A stretch of DNA of 11,886 nt from an uncultured Peptococcaceae bacterium (GCA_937892995.1 CALBJS010000181.1:1-11886); one strand, 5' to 3'. Counted from the stretch's first letter, positions 1-6,859 are shown. The notes: generated from the letters alone by a model not told the origin. Made by a program: numbers and translations.

Positions 1-85
1 GGAACACGCAGCCCAGGATAACTTCATCAACAGCCTCTGCTGGAACACCGGAACCCTTGCCCTCTGCTTTCTTTGCCACTGCCAT
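1..85 (-). CDS. Start of a gene following rpmG, cut by window edge; secE by position, thiolase-like by sequence
   Basis: An open frame begins with ATG at 85 and runs off the left edge after 28 codons. AAGGA lies 9 nt upstream of the ATG, so the start is credible. Directly after rpmG, Firmicutes normally carry secE, the small SecYEG translocase subunit. The first residues, MAVAKKAEGKGSG, would suit the variable basic N-terminus of SecE. The next stretch, VPAEAVDEVILGCVF, does not look like SecE. It resembles the region of acetyl-CoA acetyltransferases that precedes QAGxGQN. SecE is favoured for the start codon, but the identity of the whole gene is open. A chimeric contig edge or chance similarity could explain the thiolase-like part. 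Confidence 0.45.
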   Translation of the reverse strand, partial: MAVAKKAEGKGSGVPAEAVDEVILGCVF

Positions 86-101
86 TAAATCACATCCTTA
101 T

Positions 102-115
102 CGGTATATATACCG
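102..115. repeat. 14-bp perfect palindrome between rpmG and the next gene
   Basis: CGGTATATATACCG is its own reverse complement and sits between the rpmG stop (125) and the next start codon (85). It could form a small hairpin (5-bp stem, 4-nt loop) just upstream of the AAGGA ribosome site. No T-run follows, so it is not a terminator. Its function is unknown. Confidence 0.5.
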
Positions 116-124
116 GAACCCTGA

Positions 125-274
125 CTATTTCGTCTCCTTATGAACAGTATGAGTTTTGCAGGTTTTACAATATTTTTTAATTTCTATACGATTAGGATCA
201 TTCTTTTTATTTTTATTGGTCTGATAATTTCTGTTCTTGCATTCTGTACAAGCCAATGTGATTGCAGCACGCAT
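125..274 (-). CDS. rpmG: 50S ribosomal protein L33, zinc-ribbon form
   Basis: The 49-residue protein begins MRAAITLACTEC and ends HTVHKETK, the full usual length of bacterial L33. L33 is a small component of the large ribosomal subunit near the E site. Two CxxC pairs (Cys9/Cys12 and Cys36/Cys39) mark the zinc-binding C+ form. The start at 274 is chosen over an in-frame ATG at 313 because GGGGAGG (283-289) lies 8 nt upstream and because L33 homology begins exactly here. A good promoter lies 83-88 nt further up. The gene probably starts the rpmG-secE-nusG ribosomal/secretion operon, which continues off the left edge. The AAA- and AAC-rich codons fit a highly expressed low-GC gene. Confidence 0.97.
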   Translation of the reverse strand: MRAAITLACTECKNRNYQTNKNKKNDPNRIEIKKYCKTCKTHTVHKETK

Positions 275-332
275 TCCGAACACCTCCCCAGCAATGGCAT
301 TTACCCTCATCATTTTACAAGTCGCACAGAAT

Positions 333-362
333 AATTTAACACAATATTAAACTCTTTGTCAA
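333..362 (-). promoter_or_regulatory. Predicted sigma-A promoter of rpmG
   Basis: A perfect -35 box TTGACA (357-362) is followed by an 18-bp spacer and the -10 box TAAATT (333-338), preceded by TG as in extended -10 promoters. Transcription would start near 326, giving a leader of about 50 nt before the rpmG ATG. It is the strongest promoter match in this intergenic region. Confidence 0.7.
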
Positions 363-451
363 GGAAGATTACTTTAAAACCGCTTGTTTCCATTCTGTAG
401 AAAAACTTAACATTTATTCAACATCTTTATTGCCTGGAATAAAAGTTTCCA

Positions 452-487
452 TCAGATATATCAGATATGTCAGATATATCAGAATGA
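452..487. repeat. 9-bp tandem repeat downstream of putP
   Basis: Nearly four copies of a 9-bp unit follow each other: TCAGATATA, TCAGATATG, TCAGATATA, TCAGAATGA. They end 4 bp from the putP stop codon. The embedded self-complementary GATATATC (455-462 and 473-480) lets the repeat fold into an AT-rich hairpin, which might weakly end putP transcription. The array is too short and the units too small for CRISPR. The remaining intergenic sequence up to the rpmG promoter (363-451) shows no gene. Confidence 0.75.
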
Positions 488-490
488 AAA

Positions 491-2059
491 TTAACAATCA
501 TATCCCTTTACAAGTTCAAACTCATCTTGTATTTCTTGCGACGGTTCTTTAGATAATAAGGAAACTATCATAATAACAATGCAGGAGGTTACAAATGCCG
601 GGAACAATTCATAAATTCCGAAAACCCCTCCGAGAGGTTTAAGAAGTAGCTTCCAAATGAAGACCATTCCTCCTCCGGCTAGCATACCCGCAATTGCACC
701 AGATCTTGTGACCCTCTTCCAAAATAACGAAAATAACATAATAGGTCCAAATGTTGCCCCAAAACCCGCCCAAGCAAACGAAACGACGGTGAAAATAACA
801 CTATTCTCATCTAAAGCAATGATCATGGCAATGATCGCTATTACAATTAAAGTAATTCTAGATACGTACAAGATAGCCCTATCGGAAGCTTCCTTTCTCA
901 TAATACCCTGATAAATGTTTTTAGAAAAAGCAGACGCTGCAATAAGTAAATAGGAATCCGATGAACTAATGGTTGCTGCCAGTATACCTGCCATAACAAC
1001 TCCCGCTAATAAAGGAACGAAGAAATTAGTAGACATTAGAATAAATATTTTTTCAGATGCACTTTGGGTAAGCAGAGCATCGGGATATAGTACTCTACCT
1101 ATCATGCCTATAGCTACAGCAGCAGTCAGGGAAATAGCAACCCAAATAACTGCGATTCTCCTAGATAATTTTAACTCGCTTGGTTTTCTAATAGCCATGA
1201 ATTTCAATAAAACCTGGGGCATACCAAAATAACCCAGCCCCCAGGAAAGTGTCGAAATTATGGTTAATAACCCATACTTGCCCGCCTCACCAAATAAAGG
1301 CTTACCGTTCTCCCCTATTTGTTGTACTCCATCGATAAGTGTAGGCTGGGCAATTCCGAAGAAATCAAAAAATCCCGGTATTGCTTTCGCATTTTCGATA
1401 ATGGCAGAAATACCGCCGGCAGCAAAAATACCGGCTATCAACACCGCCGTCAAGGCGAAAATCATAATAATACCCTGCATAAAATCCGAGGCACTTTCGG
1501 CTAAAAAACCGCCTATAAATGTATAGAAAATTACAAACAAAGCCCCTGCGATCATCATATATACATATTTAATACCAAACAGCGTATTAAAAAGCTTGCC
1601 TACTGTAACAAAACAACTCGCCGCGTAAACACTAAAAAATACCAGAATAAAAAGTGCTGCGATGGTCATTAAAACCTTTTTTTCTTCTTTGAATCTATTG
1701 CTGAAAAAATCAGGAATCGTTATGGCATCTCCAGCAAGGTGTGAGTATTTGCGAAGCCTTTGAGCTACAAATAACCAGTTTAAATAAGTACCTATACCAA
1801 GTCCTATTGCAGTCCAGGCAGCATCACTAAATCCATAGAAATAGGCAACTCCCGGAAGTCCCATTAAAAGCCAGCCGCTCATATCAGAAGCCTCAGCACC
1901 CATTGCCGTAACCCAAGGGTTTAGTGACCTGCCCCCGATAAGATAATTATCACTGCTTTCACTAGCCCGCTTAGCGTAATAAAGACCGATACCAATAACC
2001 ACAGCCATATACAAAGCCATGGAAATGAAAATCTGAACATTCCCTCCGTCCACGTACAT
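491..2059 (-). CDS. putP: Sodium/proline symporter
   Basis: This 522-residue membrane protein of the sodium:solute symporter family takes up proline with sodium across the cytoplasmic membrane. The diagnostic loop SDMSGWLLMGLPG (residues 58-70) is nearly identical to that of E. coli PutP, and IGGRSLNPWVTAM precedes it. YTFIGGFLAESASDFMQ, ISTLSWGLGYFGMPQVLLKF and the C-terminal SFAWAGFGATFGPIMLFSLFW all follow the PutP pattern, as does the length. About 13 hydrophobic helices are visible. AGGAG (2062-2066) lies only 2 nt from the ATG at 2059 but 8 nt from a GTG at 2053, so the protein may really start at that GTG (520 residues). The gene is monocistronic, with its own promoter and a hairpin separating it from the upstream gene. 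Proline use is inferred from family resemblance; another amino acid or betaine is possible. Confidence 0.92.
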   Translation of the reverse strand: MYVDGGNVQIFISMALYMAVVIGIGLYYAKRASESSDNYLIGGRSLNPWVTAMGAEASDMSGWLLMGLPGVAYFYGFSDAAWTAIGLGIGTYLNWLFVAQRLRKYSHLAGDAITIPDFFSNRFKEEKKVLMTIAALFILVFFSVYAASCFVTVGKLFNTLFGIKYVYMMIAGALFVIFYTFIGGFLAESASDFMQGIIMIFALTAVLIAGIFAAGGISAIIENAKAIPGFFDFFGIAQPTLIDGVQQIGENGKPLFGEAGKYGLLTIISTLSWGLGYFGMPQVLLKFMAIRKPSELKLSRRIAVIWVAISLTAAVAIGMIGRVLYPDALLTQSASEKIFILMSTNFFVPLLAGVVMAGILAATISSSDSYLLIAASAFSKNIYQGIMRKEASDRAILYVSRITLIVIAIIAMIIALDENSVIFTVVSFAWAGFGATFGPIMLFSLFWKRVTRSGAIAGMLAGGGMVFIWKLLLKPLGGVFGIYELFPAFVTSCIVIMIVSLLSKEPSQEIQDEFELVKGYDC

Positions 2060-2100
2060 CTCTCCTAAACTTATTTATATAATACAAATAATTATGCCAT

Positions 2101-2128
2101 ATTATATTTTTAAAAGCTATACTGGAAA
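2101..2128 (-). promoter_or_regulatory. Predicted sigma-A promoter of putP
   Basis: The -10 box TATAAT (2101-2106) is a perfect match. It lies 16 bp from a weaker -35 box TTTCCA (2123-2128). Transcription would begin near 2094, about 35 nt before the start codon and after the hairpin at 2151-2189. Confidence 0.55.
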
Positions 2129-2150
2129 ATTTTATCTTGTTAACTGTTAA

Positions 2151-2189
2151 AGGGCTCCCCCAAAGCAACCATTTGCTTTAGGGAGCCCT
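2151..2189 (-). terminator. Hairpin terminator after the substrate-binding protein gene
   Basis: Arms AGGGCTCCC (2151-2159) and GGGAGCCCT (2181-2189) pair over 9 bp. An inner stem AAAGCAA/TTGCTTT closes on a CCAT loop, with a small internal bulge between the stems. The hairpin lies about 42 nt past the stop codon of the binding-protein gene. The T-run on the minus strand is short (TTTAAC), so termination may be incomplete. Confidence 0.7.
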
Positions 2190-2231
2190 CTAGGTTTAAA
2201 TAATTATCAGTAGGTCTTATTGTTTTAGATA

Positions 2232-3233
2232 TTAGTACAGTCCCTTCTGTATCAAACCCTCATATGTTACTTCGTTCTTCAAGAGATTCTTATTCTTTAG
2301 CCAAGTGAGAACCTTATTTACTTCCTTCTCGGCAGGCAGCTGAGGTTTAGAATAATGCTGGACCTGGTACGTGTCGGCAATTTTAGGAGGAATATTAACA
2401 TTTTTTAGCAATAGCTCTCTATATTCCTCAGGTGCAGAATTAATATCCTCTACGGCTTGGGTATAAGCCTTATAAAAACGGACCATACTTTCCTTCTTAG
2501 TATCTAAGGTTTTATTAGTCATAATCAATACTGCTTGAGTAAGGTTTTCGCCTTGGGTATCTTCGGCAATTACTTTTGCCCCTTCGGCTACAACATAAGA
2601 AACATGCGGATCGGGAACGGTAATGGCATCGATCTGATTACTAAGCAACATCTCAATTCGTACCGGAATTTTAGGAGTGACGATCTTTTCCACATCAGAA
2701 GGCTTCAGACCCGCTTCTTCGAGAAGGCCATCGGTCACATATTCAATAATGGAGTTAGTGGAAATTCCAATGCTTTTCCCCTTTAAGTCACTTGGAGAGA
2801 AAATATTACTCTGCGGTGAGGCCACGATAGCAAAACGCCCTTCGGCAGGTGTAGCCCCTAAGGTTAAGGAAGTGATCCGCAGGTCTTCGCCCGAACTACG
2901 AAGCAAAGCCGCAATCAGCATATCGGTCACCATACCGTCCAACTCACCGGATTGGAAGGCACTCTGGCTTTCAACAGGACTTTGGAAAGGAATCAATTGG
3001 ACGTCCAAGTTTTCAGCGGCAAAATAGCCATTTTGTAAAGCTACCAAGATTGGCAGATTATCTTCAATCGGTAAAGAGCCAATTCTTAATTGGTTACTCC
3101 CCTTGGCTTTTGCATCGCCGGCATTGTTGGGAGTACATCCAACCGCAAAGATAAACATAAGCATCAGACCCGAAATCAGAATCGGCACTAAATAATTCAT
3201 TCCTGATTTTTTTGTACGCATTTTCTCACCCAT
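2232..3233 (-). CDS. ABC transporter substrate-binding lipoprotein (SsuA/TauA/NMT1 type)
   Basis: The 333-residue protein is the extracytoplasmic receptor of an ABC importer of the nitrate/sulfonate/taurine/thiamine-precursor class. The N-terminus is a lipoprotein signal: basic MRTKK, a hydrophobic stretch, then FAVGC with Cys33 as the lipidation site. The mature part starts with a typical first strand (LRIGSLPIEDNLPILVALQNGYF) and carries AENLDVQLIPFQSP, DLKGKSIGISTNS and IDAITVPDP, hallmarks of NMT1/SsuA-like proteins. GGAGG (3243-3247) lies 9 nt before the ATG at 3233, which decides the start. The partner permease and ATPase are at 4345-5854, separated from it by a menA-like gene on the other strand. 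The ligand cannot be read from sequence. A shared operator ties the gene to the TetR regulator. Confidence 0.88.
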   Translation of the reverse strand: MGEKMRTKKSGMNYLVPILISGLMLMFIFAVGCTPNNAGDAKAKGSNQLRIGSLPIEDNLPILVALQNGYFAAENLDVQLIPFQSPVESQSAFQSGELDGMVTDMLIAALLRSSGEDLRITSLTLGATPAEGRFAIVASPQSNIFSPSDLKGKSIGISTNSIIEYVTDGLLEEAGLKPSDVEKIVTPKIPVRIEMLLSNQIDAITVPDPHVSYVVAEGAKVIAEDTQGENLTQAVLIMTNKTLDTKKESMVRFYKAYTQAVEDINSAPEEYRELLLKNVNIPPKIADTYQVQHYSKPQLPAEKEVNKVLTWLKNKNLLKNEVTYEGLIQKGLY

Positions 3234-3257
3234 GTTCTTATTCCTCCATTAATTCGT

Positions 3258-3283
3258 AAGAAATGAATTGCGGTTCATTTCTT
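3258..3283. promoter_or_regulatory. Predicted TetR operator between the binding-protein gene and menA
   Basis: A perfect palindrome has arms AAGAAATGAA (3258-3267) and TTCATTTCTT (3274-3283) around a 6-bp centre TTGCGG. Its core TGAATTGCGGTTCA matches the core TGAATTGGTATTCA of the palindrome upstream of tetR. It covers the predicted transcription start of the binding-protein promoter and lies just upstream of the menA -35 box. A repressor here would block the former and might affect the latter. Confidence 0.7.
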
Positions 3284-3285
3284 TG

Positions 3286-3314
3286 ATCTTAACTTCTTGC
3301 CCTTAAAAAGTCAA
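3286..3314 (-). promoter_or_regulatory. Predicted promoter of the substrate-binding protein gene
   Basis: The -35 box TTGACT (3309-3314), a 17-bp spacer and the -10 box TAAGAT (3286-3291) place the start near 3279, inside the palindrome at 3258-3283. The same -35 hexamer and the same operator placement recur at the tetR promoter. Confidence 0.6.
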
Positions 3315-3325
3315 TAGCGTAAAAT
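3297..3325 (+). promoter_or_regulatory. Predicted promoter of the menA-like gene
   Basis: TTGCCC (3297-3302), a 17-bp spacer and TAAAAT (3320-3325) form a plausible sigma-A promoter with a start near 3332. It overlaps the divergent promoter on the other strand, so the two genes would compete for polymerase. Confidence 0.5.
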
Positions 3326-3371
3326 ACAAAGTAGTGAAAAAAACGCAGAAAATAAATATGAGGATAATGCC

Positions 3372-4307
3372 ATGAAAATTCATTACGATTCAAATCGGAA
3401 CAACCAACGTTCACCAAGCCTAAATCTAATTAAAATCTGGCTTCTAGCGATCCGGCCCAAGACACTTCCAGCCGCTACTGGTCCCGTAATAGTAGGGATT
3501 GGGTTGGCCATCAGGGATAGTGTCTTTAACTTCGGCCCGGCCTTGGGAGCTTTGCTGGTAGCTCTGCTCTTACAAATTGGTTCCAATCTTGCCAATGACG
3601 TCTATGATTACCAGAAAGGTACCGATACCCAGGAGCGGATGGGACCACTAAGAGTGACCCAAGCAGGTTTATTATCCCCCCGTCAGGTCATCCAAGGAAT
3701 GTGGGTAGTATTTGGTCTTGCCGCTCTGCTTGGACTCTATTTAGTCTCTATCGGAGGCTGGCCTATTCTGGTTATTGGACTTCTGGCCATCCTCTCGGCC
3801 ATAGCTTATACGGCAGGGCCCTATCCTTTAGGATATCATGGGCTTGCAGATTTATTCGTCTTTATCTTCTTCGGTCCGATTGCGGTCTGCGGAACCTATT
3901 ATCTTCAAGCAGGAAGTGTGAGTCCCTTAGCTTGGTGGTCTTCTCTGCCCCCGGGATTTCTTGTAACTGCTATTCTGGTAGTGAATAACTTAAGGGATAT
4001 CGAAACCGACCGCAAAGCAGGTAAAAAATCTTTGGCGGTACGCTTCGGTGTTCGATTCACCCAATCCCAATATATCCTTTTTCTCGGGCTTGCTTACCTC
4101 GTACCCCTGATAATGCGTTTTAGCGAAGCGTCACCATCTACCGTTTTATTATCCTGGCTCTCTCTCCCCCTAGTTATCCCTGTTTTAAAGGATGTTCTCA
4201 CTAAGAAAGGACCTCCGTTAAATGCCACCCTGGCAGGAACAGCTCGTTTGGGACTAATCTATAGTTTCTTATTCTCCATCGGCTTAATCCTGGATAGATT
4301 ACTTTAA
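3372..4307 (+). CDS. menA: UbiA-family prenyltransferase, MenA type (1,4-dihydroxy-2-naphthoate polyprenyltransferase)
   Basis: This 311-residue integral membrane enzyme should attach a polyprenyl chain to the naphthoate head group in menaquinone synthesis. The first aspartate-rich motif NDVYDYQKGTD (residues 75-85) and the second, NNLRDIETDRKAGKKSLAVR (205-224), bind the Mg-diphosphate of the prenyl donor. RPKTLPAATGPV (28-39) is the usual MenA opening, and about eight or nine membrane helices are visible. Length and motifs fit MenA. The related futalosine-pathway enzyme MqnP cannot be excluded. GAGG (3360-3363) lies 8 nt before the ATG. The gene is divergent from the binding-protein gene and convergent with the permease (37 bp between stops), so it lies inside what should be one transporter operon. 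No other menaquinone gene is in the window. Confidence 0.87.
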   Translation: MKIHYDSNRNNQRSPSLNLIKIWLLAIRPKTLPAATGPVIVGIGLAIRDSVFNFGPALGALLVALLLQIGSNLANDVYDYQKGTDTQERMGPLRVTQAGLLSPRQVIQGMWVVFGLAALLGLYLVSIGGWPILVIGLLAILSAIAYTAGPYPLGYHGLADLFVFIFFGPIAVCGTYYLQAGSVSPLAWWSSLPPGFLVTAILVVNNLRDIETDRKAGKKSLAVRFGVRFTQSQYILFLGLAYLVPLIMRFSEASPSTVLLSWLSLPLVIPVLKDVLTKKGPPLNATLAGTARLGLIYSFLFSIGLILDRLL

Positions 4308-4344
4308 TCGCTCTAATCTTCTGCCCACCGACTTAGTAACCAGC

Positions 4345-5100
4345 TTAAGGATTAACCCAAGAACACAGAACCTTCTCACCAAAATCTAATAACAAATAGA
4401 GAATAAATCCCATGAGCCCCATCGCGATAATACCGGCAAACATCTGATCATAAGCCAAGCTACTCCAAGAATCCATAATGAAAAACCCTATCCCTTCTCG
4501 GGTAGCATAAGTCTCCACCAGAAATAAGACAGCCATAGCTGTGCCTAACCCCAGCCTTAAGGAAGTTAAGATAGCCGGGAGACATGCAGGAAAATAGATA
4601 TGTTGATAAAGCTCTCTTTCCGTTGCCCGGAGGGAGCGGATAGACAGAATATATTCTTTGGGAAGATTTTTGGCTGCATCTCGAGTTGTTACTAAGATCT
4701 GATAGAAAACAATCAAGGTAATTAATACAATCTTAGATGTGTTTCCTATCCCTAAGAGAATCAGGATAATCGGAAGAAATACTACCTTAGGCACAGGGTA
4801 AGTAAGATAGATAAATGGGGCCGATAATCGATCAGCCTTTTTACTTTTTCCTAAAAATAAACCTAAAGGTACACCTAGAATTGTCGCAACAACTAGACTA
4901 AACATGATTCTGTAAAAACTCACTCCTAAATGGCCGGCAAGGTCACTTCGGAAAATTTTCAGAAAACTTCTTACTGCCTGTTCAGGCGGAGGAAAGGCGG
5001 GAGTGTCCAGCAGGATGGAGAATATTTGCCAACTAACTAGCAAAAAACCTATCGTAGCTAATATATGCAGTATTTTAGAGGCAAGCGGGAGAAAGCGCAT
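4345..5100 (-). CDS. ABC transporter permease (SsuC/TauC type)
   Basis: The 251-residue permease forms the membrane channel of the importer. It has about six hydrophobic helices and the cytoplasmic EAA-like loop that contacts the ATPase: LRATERELYQHIYFPACLPA followed by ILTSLRLGLGTAMAVLF and VETYATREGIGFFI. This arrangement is typical of NitT/TauT-family permeases, and the length is normal. The start at 5100 overlaps the end of the ATPase gene by 26 bp in another frame, which points to coupled translation. A purine-rich AAGGGGGG lies just upstream of the ATG. The gene is the last of the tetR-ATPase-permease unit and faces menA tail to tail. No clear terminator is seen in the 37-bp gap (4308-4344). 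Confidence 0.9.
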   Translation of the reverse strand: MRFLPLASKILHILATIGFLLVSWQIFSILLDTPAFPPPEQAVRSFLKIFRSDLAGHLGVSFYRIMFSLVVATILGVPLGLFLGKSKKADRLSAPFIYLTYPVPKVVFLPIILILLGIGNTSKIVLITLIVFYQILVTTRDAAKNLPKEYILSIRSLRATERELYQHIYFPACLPAILTSLRLGLGTAMAVLFLVETYATREGIGFFIMDSWSSLAYDQMFAGIIAMGLMGFILYLLLDFGEKVLCSWVNP

Positions 5101-5854
5101 CTTTTTCCCCCCTTCTAAAATAGGATCGAAGAATACTGCACATTTCTAAGAATTCCATTTTTCCCCGGGCTGTATGGTCACCTGCTAAGGGATTTTCAAA
5201 CTCTTGGATAATGGTGCCCGGGCAAGCCGACATAATAAAGATCTTCTGCCCCAGGAACACAGCTTCTTCAATATTATGAGTAATAATAAGAATAGTCAGA
5301 TGAGTCTCTTTCCAAAGTTCCAGAAGGAGATCTTGCATCTCTTCCCTGGTAAGAGCATCAAGAGAAGAAAAAGGCTCATCCATAAGCAATAACTTCGGTT
5401 CTAAGATAAGAGACCTTGCAATAGCGACTCTCTGACGTTGTCCGCCACTTAACTGAGTCGGGAATCTCTTCCTCAAAGAGAGTAGTCCAAGCTTTTTAAG
5501 AATATCTTCTGTCCTGCTTGCTATTTTATTTTTAGGAATTCCCCTGATTTGCAGCCCTAACTTTACATTATCCCAGACCGTCTTCCATGGTAGCAAGCCG
5601 TATTCTTGAAGGATCAGAGCTGTATCCCTAGATTCTCTCGGAGTCTTGCCATTGAGTAATACCCTGCCCTCGTAGTTAGGATTCAGATTAGCTAAAATGC
5701 TAAGCAAGGTGCTTTTTCCACATCCCGAGGGGCCGATAATAACCCCTGTACTAGCTTGCGGCAAAGATAGGTTAACATTTTCCAGGGCGGCAATGGTCTG
5801 ATTGTTTTGTAGGTAATCAACTTGGAGAGATCGGATGTAAATATAATCCATCAT
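5075..5854 (-). CDS. ABC transporter ATP-binding protein (SsuB/TauB type)
   Basis: The 259-residue ATPase powers the importer from the cytoplasmic side. All catalytic elements are present: Walker A GPSGCGKST (41-49), Q-loop Gln83 in LQEYGLLPWKT, signature LSGGQRQR (135-142), Walker B LLLMDEP (155-161), D-loop SSLD and the switch His193 in ITHNIEEA. The QEYGLLPW Q-loop is characteristic of the nitrate/taurine/sulfonate ATPases. Two adjacent ATGs (5854 and 5851) are possible starts. AGGG lies 3 nt from the first and 6 nt from the second, so the second may be used. The gene begins 41 bp after the tetR stop and overlaps the permease, so the three genes should be co-transcribed. Confidence 0.92.
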   Translation of the reverse strand: MMDYIYIRSLQVDYLQNNQTIAALENVNLSLPQASTGVIIGPSGCGKSTLLSILANLNPNYEGRVLLNGKTPRESRDTALILQEYGLLPWKTVWDNVKLGLQIRGIPKNKIASRTEDILKKLGLLSLRKRFPTQLSGGQRQRVAIARSLILEPKLLLMDEPFSSLDALTREEMQDLLLELWKETHLTILIITHNIEEAVFLGQKIFIMSACPGTIIQEFENPLAGDHTARGKMEFLEMCSILRSYFRRGEKDALSPACL

Positions 5855-5895
5855 TTTCCCTACTCTACCTTATTATTTTTGTTTATTTGTTAATT

Positions 5896-6504
5896 CTACC
5901 TTTTACCTAATCCTCTCAAATTATAATCTATTAAAGTACGATATGCTTGTTCCAGATCGGATGGTTCCTCATGATCAATCCAAGAGAGTACGACTTGGCG
6001 GAAAGTTCCTACAAAGGCCGTTGCACTAACTTGGGTATCCTGTAAAGGAATTAACTGCTGTTTCTGGAGCTCATCGAGATCTTCCTTTACAAATCGAATT
6101 AAATCATTTTCTATATCTGTAAATTTGGTATTGATGGGAGAGTTTATCTCCGGATAGTATTTTAAGAGGATTTTTGCGAAACGTTTTTCTTTCATGAAGG
6201 TTTGAATACATACTTCCATAGAGGCTTGAAGCTTATCAAAAACATCGATGTGCCGACTTCTTTCTTTTTTGATAATACTCAGTAGCTCAGTGTACATTTC
6301 TTTCACGACAGTATCCATCAACGCTTCCTTATCAGCAAAATATAAATACAGGGTACCGGTCGCGATTCCGGCTTTCTGAGCAATAGCTTTGATCGAAGTA
6401 TTTCCCGGATTATTATCACTAAAGATTTCAATGGCCGCCCGAATAATCTTCCTTCTCCGGGCTTGTTGCTTAGCTATTGTTTTTTCAGTTTTACTATAGA
6501 CCAT
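5896..6504 (-). CDS. TetR/AcrR-family transcriptional regulator
   Basis: The 202-residue protein has the classic TetR N-terminal domain. Helix 1 (RRRKIIRAAIEIF) is followed by the helix-turn-helix TSIKAIAQKAGIATGTLYLYF (36-56) and KEALMDTVVKEM. The C-terminal ligand domain is variable and gives no ligand. The start is set at ATG 6504, preceded by GAGGAGG. An in-frame ATG at 6555 would add 17 residues without family resemblance and lies inside the operator palindrome. The gene leads the ABC ATPase and permease genes, so it probably controls them and itself through the palindrome at 6553-6580. A matching palindrome precedes the separated binding-protein gene. The inducer may be the transported compound, but that is inference. 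Confidence 0.9.
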   Translation of the reverse strand: MVYSKTEKTIAKQQARRRKIIRAAIEIFSDNNPGNTSIKAIAQKAGIATGTLYLYFADKEALMDTVVKEMYTELLSIIKKERSRHIDVFDKLQASMEVCIQTFMKEKRFAKILLKYYPEINSPINTKFTDIENDLIRFVKEDLDELQKQQLIPLQDTQVSATAFVGTFRQVVLSWIDHEEPSDLEQAYRTLIDYNLRGLGKR

Positions 6505-6552
6505 AAACCCTCCTCGTAGACGATAATACTCCTTCCTATAAAAACAAAAACC

Positions 6553-6580
6553 CATAAAGTGAATTGGTATTCAGTTTATG
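6553..6580. promoter_or_regulatory. Predicted TetR operator upstream of tetR
   Basis: This 28-bp near-perfect palindrome reads CATAAA-n-TGAAT-n4-ATTCA-n-TTTATG, with 11 of 12 arm positions paired. It starts at the predicted transcription start of tetR and lies about 50 nt before the chosen start codon, a typical place for self-repression. Its core matches that of the palindrome at 3258-3283 (TGAATTGnnnTTCA). Confidence 0.75.
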
Positions 6581-6586
6581 GATTGA

Positions 6587-6614
6587 ATTTTACTCTTTTT
6601 TTTTTTATAGTCAA
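6587..6614 (-). promoter_or_regulatory. Predicted promoter of the tetR-ATPase-permease unit
   Basis: TTGACT (6609-6614), a 16-bp spacer containing a run of 11 A, and TAAAAT (6587-6592) give a start near 6580, at the edge of the operator. The A-tract in the spacer may bend the DNA. Confidence 0.65.
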
Positions 6615-6701
6615 GCTTTTCACCCTATTGTTGTCAACCAAGTACCCAGCACCCAGTAATCTCCCTGATATATAGACGATGATTTTTTCACCGGATCCCG
6701 T

Positions 6702-6818
6702 ATCATCTACAAACCCCATACATGCTGCATAAGCAATCACCTGTGCTCGATTCTCCAGATGCAGTATTTCGATAATTCTCTCCATATGATATTTTACTGT
6801 CCACTTGGTCACGATTTG
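6702..6818 (-). pseudogene. Relic of a LuxR/NarL-type response regulator (helix-turn-helix end)
   Basis: One frame reads VTKWTVKYHMERIIEILHLE followed by NRAQVIAYAACMGFV. This is the recognition-helix and C-terminal part of the GerE/LuxR DNA-binding domain (compare the usual TVKxHxxxIxxKLxxxNRtQAvaYA). No receiver domain and no start codon with a ribosome site is present. Upstream the frame runs into the terminator of the next operon, and downstream it runs into the tetR promoter without a stop. Only about 39 residues survive. It is most likely the tail of a former two-component regulator gene, perhaps one that governed the neighbouring oxidoreductase or transporter operon. Confidence 0.6.
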
Positions 6819-6859
6819 GTGTCCGTCAAAGTGGCATGAGTCAGGTTCTTCTTCTTGAG

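Noticed and set aside
86..124. tRNA gene between rpmG and the next gene
   Set aside because: The gap is 39 bp, too short for a tRNA, and holds only a small palindrome.
140..334. Plus-strand frame over rpmG
   Set aside because: It is antisense to the well-supported L33 gene and has no ribosome site or family resemblance.
452..487. CRISPR-like repeats
   Set aside because: The units are only 9 bp, directly adjacent and without spacers.
6505..6555. N-terminal extension of the TetR regulator starting at ATG 6555
   Set aside because: The start codon lies inside the operator palindrome, the 17 extra residues lack family resemblance, and ATG 6504 has GAGGAGG directly upstream.
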